The translations under genes were made by a program, and so were the position numbers. The notes under the pieces are model-generated. The model did not search any database. It had not been told where the DNA came from and worked only from the letters and a program-made list of their open reading frames with translations. Below are positions 20,485-29,924 of a stretch of DNA of 29,924 nucleotides, piece after piece; within the stretch, counting starts at the first letter, position 1; each line of letters opens with the position of its first letter. This stretch comes from Phoronis australis (lineage: Eukaryota > Phoronida > Phoronidae). The DNA lies in contig NMRA01000437.1 in assembly GCA_002633005.1 (NCBI GenBank), forward strand, positions 355,325 to 385,248, read 5' to 3'.

Positions 20485-22936
20485 GAAGATCCTTTTATGC
20501 AATTTTTATCTCTCTTAGTGCCTGTTTAAGTATTGTCGTCGTCTCGGTGCGAGTGAAATGGAACAAGGTCTTGTTTCATCGACTCGCAGGTGTTTGATGA
20601 GAAATTTATGTTAGGAAGCCCCTTGGTGGTGTTTTTGAAAGAATCAGTGTTGTGTATTTTTTATTTTCCACTTAGAATGATAAAGTTTGCTGTTGTTGGA
20701 GTCTGTCTCAAGCTTGCTTTTTGAAATAAGACCAGAGATGTTAAAGAAAACAAGTGACTTAGTTGTTTAAAATCTCATTTCTTTTCTATTAATGGCCTTA
20801 ACATGAAAATAATGCAGAACATCTGCCATCCTGATAGCCATTTTTCGTAATTATGGTAAAATTTTGCTCAAGGTGAGAGCTTATCCCAAGTTCTAGAAGT
20901 AGTCAATATTGGTCGACCCAAATTCAAGAACAGCTGGAAAGATGGCAAAAGTACCCACTCTGTAGATTGAAAATACATTGTCTGAAAGTCGGGAAATAGG
21001 TTGAACACCAAAATCGCCCTTGTCCCAATTTACAGAATCAAGAAAATTCAATTTTCCGAGGAGTTTACATGTTCCAAATTCTAGAGACTTTCCTAAAGGG
21101 GGGAATTTTTACTGTTGTGGCAACATAAACAATAAGTAACCGTCACAGCTGTTCAATTTGCAAAGATTTGTAATTAAAGTTCACCCAATTATTACCTAGC
21201 AAAGCAATAACATTGTTGAGAAAATGGAACGTAACAAGAGCTTGGCATTAGACATTGATAGGTCCCAGTTATTGTCACTAAATTACTTATTTGGGCATAT
21301 GAGGCACAGTCAATGGGGTGATGAATCGAAATTTTGAATGTCTTGATTTTGAAGGCACAAGCAGTAACTAGTCAAACTCTGATTTTAATAAAATGGCATA
21401 AGCATGTTTTAAAGTGCTAAGGAAAACTGATTTCAGATTGCAGTAAGAAAGCAGGATTGGCAATATATGATAATAATGTTCTTCTTGACATGACAGTGGG
21501 CTAACCCATTTTGAGCTTGTAAATCAGGTCATGTAATTCCATTGAACCAGTCTAATTATCTATGATTTAACTTGTCTTAACATAAATTATGTCAATAAAT
21601 GAGCATCAGAACAGTTAAATGCCTTGCCTAGCATATCATGTGTCCACAGTTCTAACAGCTGCCACAAACCGTGAATTAAAGGCGTGTACCACAGACATCT
21701 TAATACTGATGTCTATGGCATGTACAATATTTAAAGTACCCCAATGCTATCCCATCACAACCAGTCGATTTTCTGAGTTTAGCAATGTTCAGAAAATATG
21801 TTTGTCAATTTGAATTATTTGACCCATAATATAGATATGAAGTTGAGGGAAGCTCCTTCCATGTTCAGTTCCCGAGTTCTAAGTAAACACTTAAGAATAT
21901 GTCAAATTATTCTTCATTAGAAGTATTGGCACATTTTACCTTTCCCTCGGGTTTCCAAAACTTCTTACTGTTATTTTCTTTTAACACCTTTATCCAGTAC
22001 GGTTTGGTCCTTTAGAAAGAAACTATTACTTTTTGTTTTTATTTATATTATGTAGGATTTATGTTGTTCTCTGTAAGGAAGGGAACAATTTTGTGTACCC
22101 AAGAATACATACCACTTTTGACATGAGAGGCCATTCGTGCATAATTCACTCTAGACATGAATCTTGCTTTATGAAGCAGTGGACGAGTTAGCAAATTACT
22201 TAACACCAGCAGCAGCCCTCGTGGTTGTAGCTAACGAAGCAGTCTGGGTATTACATAAAATGACTGTCCACCCTTGCAGTAGTTTTCAACGTGTTGAAAC
22301 TTTCGGTGTCCCATAATCGAGCCAATCACATGAAGTGTAGGTAGCCAGCGAATGTGTCTAGTCTCAGTCTAGTGTCACGTGTCCAGCTAAGGGGCTGAAG
22401 GGGACGGCGGGCCTCTTAGTAGCCTACTTTAACAGTGCTAAAACTCCACTTGGCCAGGCAGCCCACGCTGGAACTGGAGGTTAGAACTGTAAATCAAACT
22501 TGGGGTCCCGGTGATATAGTTAATCCGCCACTGGTGGGGGAGGGATTGACGACAGTCGTGCCAGAGCTGAAACGTCCTCTTTTGGTCCCCATTGGCGGAC
22601 AGTGCCGGGCAAATATGGAAATGGCTTCACATACCAGCATGTTTTTAAGGGGCGATAAAAATTCTTTAGAATAGCAGAGCTTTCCAACGAGATTCTGTTA
22701 AATGAAAAGAATTTCGGCGCCAACACGGTGGTAAGCTGATGTACTTGACTTCAACGTCAGGTGATTCTTGAACAAACAACACTATTTTTGATTTGAAAAC
22801 CAATTCCAAACAGTATTTAAGAGAATAGAGCATAAATTATAGTATCTGTAAATTTCACATCAATCCAATGAGACATTTCTGTAATAAGATGTTCAGAAAT
22901 TAGATGGAAAGTTTGGATTTGTTACTGCAGGTTTTA
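20485..22936. other. TMEM147 3' UTR and downstream; no further gene seen
   Basis: Contains a hairpin at 20549-20587 and candidate AATAAA signals near 21386 and 21595. A GC-richer stretch at 22380-22640 has an inverted CCAAT box (ATTGGCGG) but no convincing exon. Confidence 0.5.
20549..20587 (+). other. Strong hairpin in the TMEM147 3' UTR
   Basis: GCGAGT...AACAAG-GT-CTTGTT...ACTCGC forms a stem of about 16 pairs with one small internal loop, and flanking T and A extend it by one pair. It lies 65 nt after the TMEM147 stop. It is shorter than a typical pre-miRNA. Confidence 0.5.
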
Positions 22937-23015
22937 GGCGCTCCGCCGTGCAGTGCGCGCCGATTGTAATCGGGGGAAAACGGCCCGAAATTAAATCATA
23001 ACGGATGGGCAGTAG
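22937..23015 (+). repeat. Dispersed repeat family C, copy 2
   Basis: Partner of 19299-19375. Its GC-rich look could be mistaken for a CpG-rich promoter. It runs directly into the (TCA)n tract. Confidence 0.6.
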
Positions 23016-23019
23016 GAGG

Positions 23020-23021
<2 letters not shown>

Positions 23022-23070
<49 letters not shown>
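23022..23070 (+). repeat. (TCA)n microsatellite, 16 units
   Basis: This is an uninterrupted TCA tract of 49 nt that directly follows repeat family C. The corresponding place in the other copy has a single AATCATGAC, so the tract probably grew from the repeat's edge. Confidence 0.97.
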
Positions 23071-25227
23071 GGCGGAGGATGATGAGGACTTTACAGGACA
23101 TTTAGTATAGTTAAAACTGTATACCGGTATACATCGCTTAAAAGGAAGCCATGATAAGCCGTCGTGACCTGGACGAAGGTGGTATTTTTTATTACTTTTG
23201 GTGCGCGCACTAATTTTCTGCTTACATGTCGCTCATATTAAAAGTAATACATGCAAAAGTTGTCATTTTGTTGTATTCTTCAAAGTCTGACGGGACTGAC
23301 TGAGCTTATAGTGTAAACATGATATCCCGTTAACACTGCAGCTCCGTTACTTACACTGGTGGATGTATAACTGAAAGCGCCGAACTTTACGCAGCGAAGG
23401 CGCGAGGTTCGTGCACCAAAGCAATATGCGCAGACTAGCTGGACAGTTGAATTTGTGTATTCTGGTACATGTAGTTGTGTCGTCATAAAACAATTTATAT
23501 ACACTAGCCGTTTTAATGGAAGTCGCAACTTTTTATTTTGCTGTCGGGGTCTGATTTTCGACATGCATTTTCAATTCATGGAGAAAAGTCCTGCAAAACC
23601 ATACCTCATACTTGTGACTTTTTAATTTTGGCGCATCCATATATGTAAGGAAAAGTTGTGTCTGGGCGTGTACGGATTTTATTTACATTTTTCTTTTCTT
23701 TTTTGTTTTCCTCAATTTCTAGGACTCAATTTGTCGTGTCATGACGTTTCAAAAACTCCTGCAACCTTCCATTTCATGCAGTCCTTTTAATATATACACC
23801 TTTGCAGAGACCTGTCCAGATACTTCATGGCCTCATTGCTGTAATGCGCCATGGATAACAAGGTATGTGTACTTCACGGTGAAAATTACCAACATCGTGC
23901 GTATGAGACTGGTCCATTTTTTTCAAAATCAGTACCACGTGAAATTGCATTTTACAAATATTTACCGGCTCGGTACCAGTGTTGTAAAACAATAAACTTA
24001 CAAAGAAAACACTTCAGGAAAATAGGGTTTTACGTAAGTTATATAATGTCACTCCGATCTAAAATTGTTGACCTATATGAACACGACATTGGCAAAATAA
24101 AATTTCACCCGTCTGCCTCATTGTGTGCTTAATGGATAAAGGCTTTACCATACCCTGCCAGCGCAGAAGTCATTCGATCAGATCTTTGGGCATTTCAGAG
24201 AATCCACGTCATCGCCGATTTGAATTAGGCTATAATTATTCTCTCAATGCTGTGAGCGTAATTCATGAACATGACATTTCTCTGGAACTTGTTGAATTGA
24301 TGGGTTGCTTCGCCTAGGAATTTCGACCTCCTCTTGTCTGTATGCTAGCTACTGGGGGACAGTCCATCATGACTAAATTATGTCATATAAGGGCTATGTG
24401 TATGCAAGTGCTCATTGCCGCTATGCCCGACGTCTGCTTTTCTGCCTCCCAGTGGCCACCTGGGGGAATTTTTCTGAATTTCCATAGGCTCGTTTCTACC
24501 CCGAAAGGAATGCACCAGCCCGTTTTGGGACAGATGTGACTTGCATTATTCCACCCTAATGGCAATTTTAGCATCAGGTCGCCTCTTTCCGCCATGCCCT
24601 TTGAAAGACCATCATCAAATTTAGTACGTATTCCTATTGGACGATAGGAGGGCATGGGTTGAGGTGTTGGACTTTCAGATGGGTCCGTACTGTTGTGCAC
24701 CTATAGCGGTATTTCTTCATCGAATCTGTTAAAAAGTTCCTTAATGTTATACATGCTCTGGGTCCAAAGCTGAATTGTCAATTTGTAATAAACTCACAGA
24801 CACAACAAACTTTGTTAGTTACTTCATAGTTCTTGTCAAAGCTAAAAATTGTACCCTCCCTACAACAATGCCAAATTGACCCACCGTTTCACTGGTCAGT
24901 CGGCTCTCTGGGTAAACGTGGGATAGACATCATACATCATAACGCGGGGATGGGCAGATTTTGGACGTACTTTTTGTGTGTTTGAGTACTGAAATCGGGT
25001 TTACAACCAAAATTATAAGCAGAAAATGTGTTGCATACAACTGCTGTGTAAACCCATCTTCCATAACAAAAATAAACTTGATTTACACCAGTTTTGGTTA
25101 CGAAATTGGTTTCAAATTGTTCCTTGGTCTATCTAGATTTTATTTCGGCTCGGAAACTTGAAGAACTGACGCTTCTGATACTGCCCGAGACCAAGGGCCC
25201 GTTCCATAAAAAGTTAATTATGAGACT

Positions 25228-25402
25228 TGTCAGAAGTTCGACCTTACGTTGAACAAAACTATTTCTAAAAAATAATTAAACCTCACATGAGCATAATCGC
25301 GATAAAAGTTTCTCTCGCTGGAAATACAATTCTGTAAATTATTTCTAGACTATGAGGCGCTCACAATGACTTAGCAATTGTGAAGCGGGGCCGTAAGACC
25401 AG
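25228..25402 (+). repeat. Dispersed repeat family A, copy 2
   Basis: Partner of 15558-15757, with the same block order and orientation. It ends just before the inverted-repeat element at 25415. Confidence 0.6.
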
Positions 25403-25414
25403 CCTCCCGTCGCG

Positions 25415-25510
25415 GCTAGGACCTAGCTTAAAAGCGAGATTACGCGAGATATTGCCGTGTATTTTAAATAAGAGCACATGACCTTGACTAGCTTTTGGCT
25501 AGGTCCTAGC
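25415..25510 (+). mobile_element. 96-bp element with perfect 13-bp terminal inverted repeats
   Basis: GCTAGGACCTAGC at 25415-25427 is the exact reverse complement of GCTAGGTCCTAGC at 25498-25510, and the match extends inward imperfectly (CTTAAAAGC against GCTTTTGG). Each terminus is itself nearly palindromic. A diverged copy is at 4292-4400. This fits a very short MITE-like element with no coding capacity. Confidence 0.6.
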
Positions 25511-26540
25511 GTCTACTGAACGCACGCCAGATTTCTGTCTTAAGATGTATTTGCATGCTCCCAACAATGCTATTCTATCGCAGGTACTAAACGACAATAC
25601 TATTTTAATACCGTCTACGCTAAGCAGAACAGTTGTGTTCATTGACATCTTGTAAATGTGAAAAAAAAATTCTGCAAATAGCTGACCTTCACATTAGTGA
25701 CGTACTCTGAGGGCTCACGGTTGAGTGATTTAAGGCGGATCATTTTCGACACGAAATTCGTTCTTAAAAACATTTGGCAATTTCAAATGTACTTCACAGT
25801 CACATCGTCGCTATGTTGTGTTTCTGTCTAATTTGACCAAGCAGTGGCAGAGATAAGAAATCAGTGTGTAAGTTCCACTTTAAGTCACTTTCCATGAAGC
25901 TGAGCCCAGCTCTACAAGACTGCTGGTCACGGCTTGACGTTTTATTTACTGGGTATGGTCACAAGAAACACCTGTTCATCAATTCCTTGAACAACCAAAA
26001 ATCACTTCTCATTTGAGAACGAATCAAGTTAATACCAATGTTATAGCGACAGGTTGTCTAATTTAAAAGTAAGTCTCTTCGAAGGAACCAACCTGGGTTT
26101 ACATTCGCATTAAAGTTGCTAGACCCCAGTTTAAAAAACTTTGTGAAACTCCTAAACTCTTGTCTACTTAAATTTCCAAGCATTTCAAAACCACTCAAGA
26201 TGGTTATAAAAACGAAGGTTCTGCTTATTAAAGTGAAATTTTCTGTGAAAGAAAAAACGCACCTTAACTGTTCAAGCATTTTATTTTCTTGGCAACAAAT
26301 TCACTCAATAAATTCACAAAAGAGCCCTGTCTAGCGCGCAGTGTAACATTAAACTCCAAAAAATATACCTCTTATAAACAACTGAGAAAACAATTCACTA
26401 TCTACAAATTGACCCACAAAATAGCCAAAAAATAATTCAGGAAACAATTACTGTCAATCTAAATTTTTTACTTCAAATCTTTATGTTTTATTTGGATACT
26501 TACGACCTATAGAAAAAGAAAGAGGATACATAATTGCTCA

Positions 26541-26716
26541 TCAGTGGGGCAACTGTTCAATTCTGGTTTGAATAATCAACTGAGCCAGATCCGAGTGGTG
26601 AGAGAGTGATGCCCGTGACGAAAAATTTAGGCACAACCAAGCCCCATACACAGTGAACACAGCCACTGCCTGACAACAACTTCCAGCAATGAACCCCTCC
26701 AAAGTGACAAAAAATA
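26541..26716 (-). CDS. Possible exon with a membrane helix, unidentified
   Basis: After GGCTATTCTCCAG on the minus strand, a frame without an internal ATG stays open for about 58 codons to TGA at 26543-26541. It contains FFVTLEGFIAGSCCQAVAVF and a continuing hydrophobic stretch, then a polar end. T-rich DNA easily yields such hydrophobic frames. No family was recognised and no partner exon was seen. Confidence 0.15.
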
Positions 26717-27092
26717 CTGGAGAATAGCCAACAATGAGAATTCAGAAACAAATTAACAATTATGTCAAATAACTATTTAATAAGAAAGACAGCTATTCTG
26801 GACACTACTCACATGCTAATTCCATCTTATGGTATTTTGTACAACTAGGATGCTGGAGATTTGAAATTTCTAAATTTCTACCCCAATACCTCCCTGGTCA
26901 TCATAAGCAAAATAGCGCAAAAATCTAGGGTTTCTTCCTGATGTTTAAATTTCAACTGAGTTCTCTTAGCATGGAGTTATTACTAGGAAATGGTAAACAT
27001 CTTTAGTGACTCAGTCACACCAACCACTGGGACAGTCTTCCATACCCTGGGTCCAGCACACCTGAACTTCCCTCGAGACTCCACTTCAAAAC

Positions 27093-27420
27093 TGACCAAT
27101 CTTAGGGCTTGCTTTGAGTGACACTCGAAAGCGATTGGTCAATTTCCAGGCTGAATCTTCAGGAAAGTTTTCTGGTCTCAGAGCTTGGAATGCAAGTACC
27201 CAGGGCTTACTTTTTTTCAAACAATAACAACAGAGCCAACTCTGACAAACTTAATAACAACTTTCAAATTGACACTTTCAACAGTAGCTCATTCGGCACA
27301 ATCATTTAGCCAATCACGCAGCATATTTTCAAACTACAATCTTCAGAGTAGTGGTTGTCTGAATCAAAAACGAAACCAGCTCATCACTGGCGAGCTCTTC
27401 AGAGAATTACTTAACCAATC
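27093..27420. promoter_or_regulatory. Cluster of four CCAAT (NF-Y-type) boxes with an imperfect palindrome
   Basis: TGACCAATC (27093) and GATTGGTCA (27133) are the ends of an imperfect palindrome whose inner arms are GCTTTGAGTG and CACTCGAAAGC. AGCCAATCACG (27309) and AACCAATCAGG (27414) fit the NF-Y consensus closely. No adjacent first exon was recognised, so the regulatory role is inference. Confidence 0.3.
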
Positions 27421-27633
27421 AGGAACGGTCTCTAAACTAACACGCCAAGTCACTAACAAGCAAGTCTGTTGTCAAGGTTTGCGTGAACCGAAAATTAAAA
27501 AACAGTGCAAAAAATGACCGATGACTGCACAAAGCCAGTTTTGCCTCTAAGCACTGTAATTTACTCTCACTTACTCTTTGTTGGAGTTTTTGGTTTCTAA
27601 GCAGTTAAGGTAAAGCTACTGCCTTTATGGTGA

Positions 27634-27649
27634 CACACACACACACACA
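27634..27649 (+). repeat. (CA)n microsatellite
   Basis: Short uninterrupted CA dinucleotide tract. Confidence 0.85.
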
Positions 27650-28355
27650 AGCAGGTCAATAGCATTTAGAGCTACTGAACTTCATTCCGTTAATGAGTGA
27701 CCCATATCAGGTATTGTTTGTTTATACCACTCATGGATCTAGGATGTCTCAGAGGGGGGCAACCACAATTTTCGAGACCGCGAAAGCCCTAAAAATGGCA
27801 TGCATTCTGTTAGCATTTTTTTTTTTTTTGGTCCACTGAATCCCCTCTAAAGTCCCCTCTGTGTACAATGGTGGTAACAGCGAACACAGTCACGTTGACA
27901 CAAAACTGTTTGTCTGTGAAGTCTATAACCGTTCACTCATTGAAGGTCCAAGCACAACATTACCATCTTTTGTATATAATAAAAGCCAGTCTGAAGTGTC
28001 AGTCACACCAATACACAGACTAACATAGCAAATCTTGATACTGGAATACACAATTTTTTAACTAAATCGAAGTCCTTCAAGGTGAGCATTTCATTTTGAC
28101 GTGATTTTACTCACGGAAATCCAGTTGCATGTTGTGACATTAGACTAGAGTATAATAAAGAACAGGAAAGTGCATTTACAAAAATAAACAACCCAAACAC
28201 GAAAAACATTTCGCAAAATACTCTACGAAGAAACATAAAATTTGTAACATGGAAACTCCTTTGAAAAGATTTACAATCCCAAAGCAAAAGGACAACTCAC
28301 TCATGCAAACGGACACAAATTTTTGCACTTAGCAAAAATCACCGCAACTTAGAGC

Positions 28356-28730
28356 TCAGTCAATTGGCCCAGATGTGCTGGTCTGGTATGTGAACCAGTC
28401 TGCAATTATTTTTTTTAACTTTGAGCTAAAATATATAACAACCGTTAACAGGAGACTGATGATGCAGGTACAGTCTACGATGACAGCGCTGAGGATGAAG
28501 GTCACAACTGACAAGATTCTCAGTGTTGACAAGGTATTTTGATTCACAGATCTATTTTCTCTAGAACATTTACAGAGACCTACAGTATTCAACGCATCTA
28601 AACTATAAGCGAGAACGACAGAAGGCGGTCGTATAGAAACAAATCTCATAGCTAGACGAATACTGAGTAATCCAAACACTGTGAAATATGAAGTGGGCAT
28701 GATCGATTCAAATGCTTTTGAAAGGTGTTA
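28356..28730 (-). CDS. Unidentified membrane-protein-like open frame
   Basis: This is an open frame of about 125 codons, with the first ATG at 28700 giving 114 residues. It has a hydrophobic start (SYFTVFGLLSIRLAMRF) and a strong double-helix region (residues ~60-92, LRILSVVTFILSAVIVD then IISLLLTVVIYF) followed by a basic SSKLKK stop-transfer-like segment. The opening faintly recalls the N-terminus of gustatory-receptor-like proteins, known in several invertebrate deuterostomes. This is a loose impression. There is no clear donor before the stop and no partner exon was found, so it may be a chance frame in AT-rich DNA or a gene fragment. Confidence 0.22.
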
Positions 28731-28921
28731 ACAATTCGTTGACCCAGCATTTAAATTCTAAGTCAGGCCCAAAACCAGCACTTGAATTTTCAACTTATAC
28801 AAAGTGGACTTCAAAATGCTCAGCTAAATCCATCCATAATTAATCTATGGGTGCCACCAGGAGAGGCAGTATGTTTGTCTGTCTGTTAGTACAGTGAAGC
28901 CAACAACCAATGCAATGGGCA

Positions 28922-29042
28922 AGGATGTGGATGTGATGGTGGAGAAAAACGAGATTTAAAGACGGCAATGGTGATGAGAGGTGATGATGACAATAACGAT
29001 GGTGAGATGTGATTATGACAATGATGATGGTGAAATCTGATG
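28922..29042 (+). repeat. Degenerate GATGGTGATGA-rich simple repeat
   Basis: GATGATGGTGA and GTGATGATGACAAT motifs recur irregularly. The opposite-strand frame with runs of His is a product of this composition. Confidence 0.75.
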
Positions 29043-29250
29043 ATCAAAAGATGTGACAATGACCATAACAATATGATTAGCATAAGGACAATGACAGAAA
29101 GCTCTTCCAACAATTACAAGGATTTATGTAACATTGCACCACTATCAGCCGTGCGAGTATACAGAAGTCGTCACAGGATTAAACCAAATCATTCAAATTT
29201 GACAGCGCTCGTCCTGCTTGACAATAGCTGCAGTCTTCACACCTGCATGT

Positions 29251-29361
29251 TCAGGAGGTTTCACACCCAAGTCTAGGCGCCCCCTCTTCCTCTTCATCAC
29301 TGTCCTCATCATCAGAATCATCGTCACTGGAACTCGATACTTGCTCCCCTTCCTCCCGTGC
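29251..29361 (-). CDS. Terminal exon of an unidentified protein with acidic Ser/Asp/Glu tail
   Basis: A good acceptor (GTCTGCTGTTCCAG) at 29363-29362 opens a phase-0 frame of 36 residues plus TGA. It begins AREEGEQVSSSSDDD, continues through a run of Asp/Glu with interspersed Ser, and ends GAPRLGCETS. A stop lies just upstream of the acceptor in the same frame, which fits an exon edge. Serines next to acidic residues are typical casein kinase 2 sites, and such tails are frequent in nuclear or chaperone-like proteins, but the tail alone does not identify the protein. A possible preceding donor (GGAGG|GTAGGT, about 29907) lies at the window edge and could join in phase. The overlapping longer frames in the other readings are shadows. 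Confidence 0.6.
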   Translation of the reverse strand, partial: AREEGEQVSSSSDDDSDDEDSDEEEEGAPRLGCETS

Positions 29362-29924
29362 CTGGAACAGCAGACACTACACGTGACAAACCAACCACTG
29401 ACTCGTGCAACACGGACAGCTACACTAAACTCTGTAGCAGACAACACAACGTTTCAGACTCGAAAAGTTAATCACTACAAGTATCTGTTCAGCTACTATA
29501 GACTCCAGTTCCATCGAAAACCCATTGCCAACTTTTTATTTAAGCAATTTAGTTTAACTACGGTTAAATATTAAGCACTACATCTCATGTAATGGGGCAC
29601 TAAACCTTGTACTCGACTATGAGTACAGAATCACATCAAGCAAAAGTGCAATGGACACCAAAAGTAATAGACAAAATGACTCGGAATTTACTGTCATGCA
29701 GGCTGCGCACAAGCTGAGTCCATCATCAGGTTAGCCTTTCTTCGTGACCAAGAATCATGAAAGGAACAAGAAAATAAGTAAGGTGGCTAATCCATGCTGT
29801 AATTAGTCATTACCAGTCATTTTTGTAGTCAGTCAAATCAGGGGCTACGACTGAGTAACGGTATGTTGTCTGGTTAGTTTTGTCGTGCAAAGCACACCAA
29901 CACCTACCCTCCTGCGAGCTGATC
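29362..29924. other. Upstream intron of the acidic-tail gene; no other feature
   Basis: Probably intronic sequence preceding the terminal exon on the minus strand. A GGAGG|GTAGGT donor-like site at about 29907 may end the previous exon, only partly inside the window. The overlapping 29218-29574 forward frame is a shadow. Confidence 0.4.

Larger units (their letters stand above)
23071..26540. other. No supported gene; repeats only
   Basis: Holds repeat A copy 2 and the 96-bp inverted-repeat element. An exon-like stretch at 23813-23863 (acceptor ACCTTTGCAG, donor AACAAG|GTATGT) is not open in a convincing frame. An ATTTGCAT octamer occurs at 25549. Confidence 0.5.
26717..28355. other. No supported gene; CCAAT cluster and simple repeats
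   Basis: Contains the palindrome and CCAAT boxes at 27093-27420, a (CA)n tract near 27634 and a T-run at 27820. The 110-codon frame at 27185-27517 is Ser/Thr/Asn/Gln-rich and unsupported. Confidence 0.5.

Noticed and set aside
23069-23107. ATGGCGGAGGATGATGAGGA after the TCA tract as a first exon (short acidic peptide)
   Set aside because: The ATG is the last unit of a microsatellite attached to a dispersed repeat, the frame stops after 13 codons, and the GTATAG donor is weak.
23813-23863. Exon-like stretch with good acceptor and donor reading ...LIAVMRHG, recalling histidine-phosphatase RHG motifs
   Set aside because: The frame hits TAA right after RHG, flanks give no further similarity, and a three-residue match is easily chance.
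27185-27517. 110-codon + frame rich in Ser, Thr, Asn and Gln
   Set aside because: Composition follows the local AT/CA-rich DNA; it lies over a CCAAT cluster and has no domain or splice evidence.
29193-29574. Long overlapping frames on both strands (84 and 118 codons)
   Set aside because: They are shadows of the acidic terminal exon at 29251-29361, with read-through of its intron side.
1-29924. CRISPR arrays, operons, Shine-Dalgarno sites, prokaryotic terminators
   Set aside because: Spliced genes and the repeat content show eukaryotic DNA; the short repeats seen are not regularly spaced with unique spacers.

Overview
The window is eukaryotic nuclear DNA. It is AT-rich, its genes are split into small exons bounded by GT-AG junctions, and dispersed repeats and microsatellites are common. 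The two genes I can name (an SLC22 transporter and TMEM147) and the repeat-filled introns suggest a marine invertebrate, perhaps an invertebrate deuterostome. The sequence alone does not fix the species. Most of the longer open frames are chance, and the real coding sequence lies mainly in exons shorter than 220 bases.

Layout: 1-2815 has no convincing gene. It contains two adjacent ~900-base copies of one sequence with a single N exactly between them, which looks like two unmerged contig ends. At 2867-3073 on the + strand is one exon-like frame resembling the membrane family DUF599. It runs tail-to-tail into the main gene. From 12281 down to 3021 on the minus strand lies a complete ten-exon SLC22 solute carrier of 574 residues, assembled here junction by junction. 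Every junction is GT-AG and every phase fits.

From 12282 to 19119 there is little coding sequence: a decayed second copy of an SLC22 exon 8 (about 14461-14660, minus), a promoter-like cluster near 16.5 kb, dispersed repeats, and a foldback element built of degenerate short repeats (18470-18948). At 19120-19241 and 20355-20484 (+) are the last two coding exons of TMEM147, an ER membrane protein of the BOS/multipass-translocon machinery. I could not find its upstream exons. From 20485 to 28300 I see repeats, microsatellites, a group of CCAAT boxes and two weak membrane-protein-like frames. At 29251-29361 (minus) is a well-bounded terminal exon with a very acidic Ser/Asp/Glu tail, belonging to a gene that continues beyond the right edge.

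The genes do not form a functional unit. The transporter acts at the plasma membrane, TMEM147 acts in ER membrane-protein insertion, and the acidic-tail protein is unidentified. I found no clear new biological system. The points most worth checking are the N-joined duplication, the OAT/OCTN-type arginine in the transporter, the orphan TMEM147 exons, the SLC22 relic, two small repeat families, and two compact hairpin structures.
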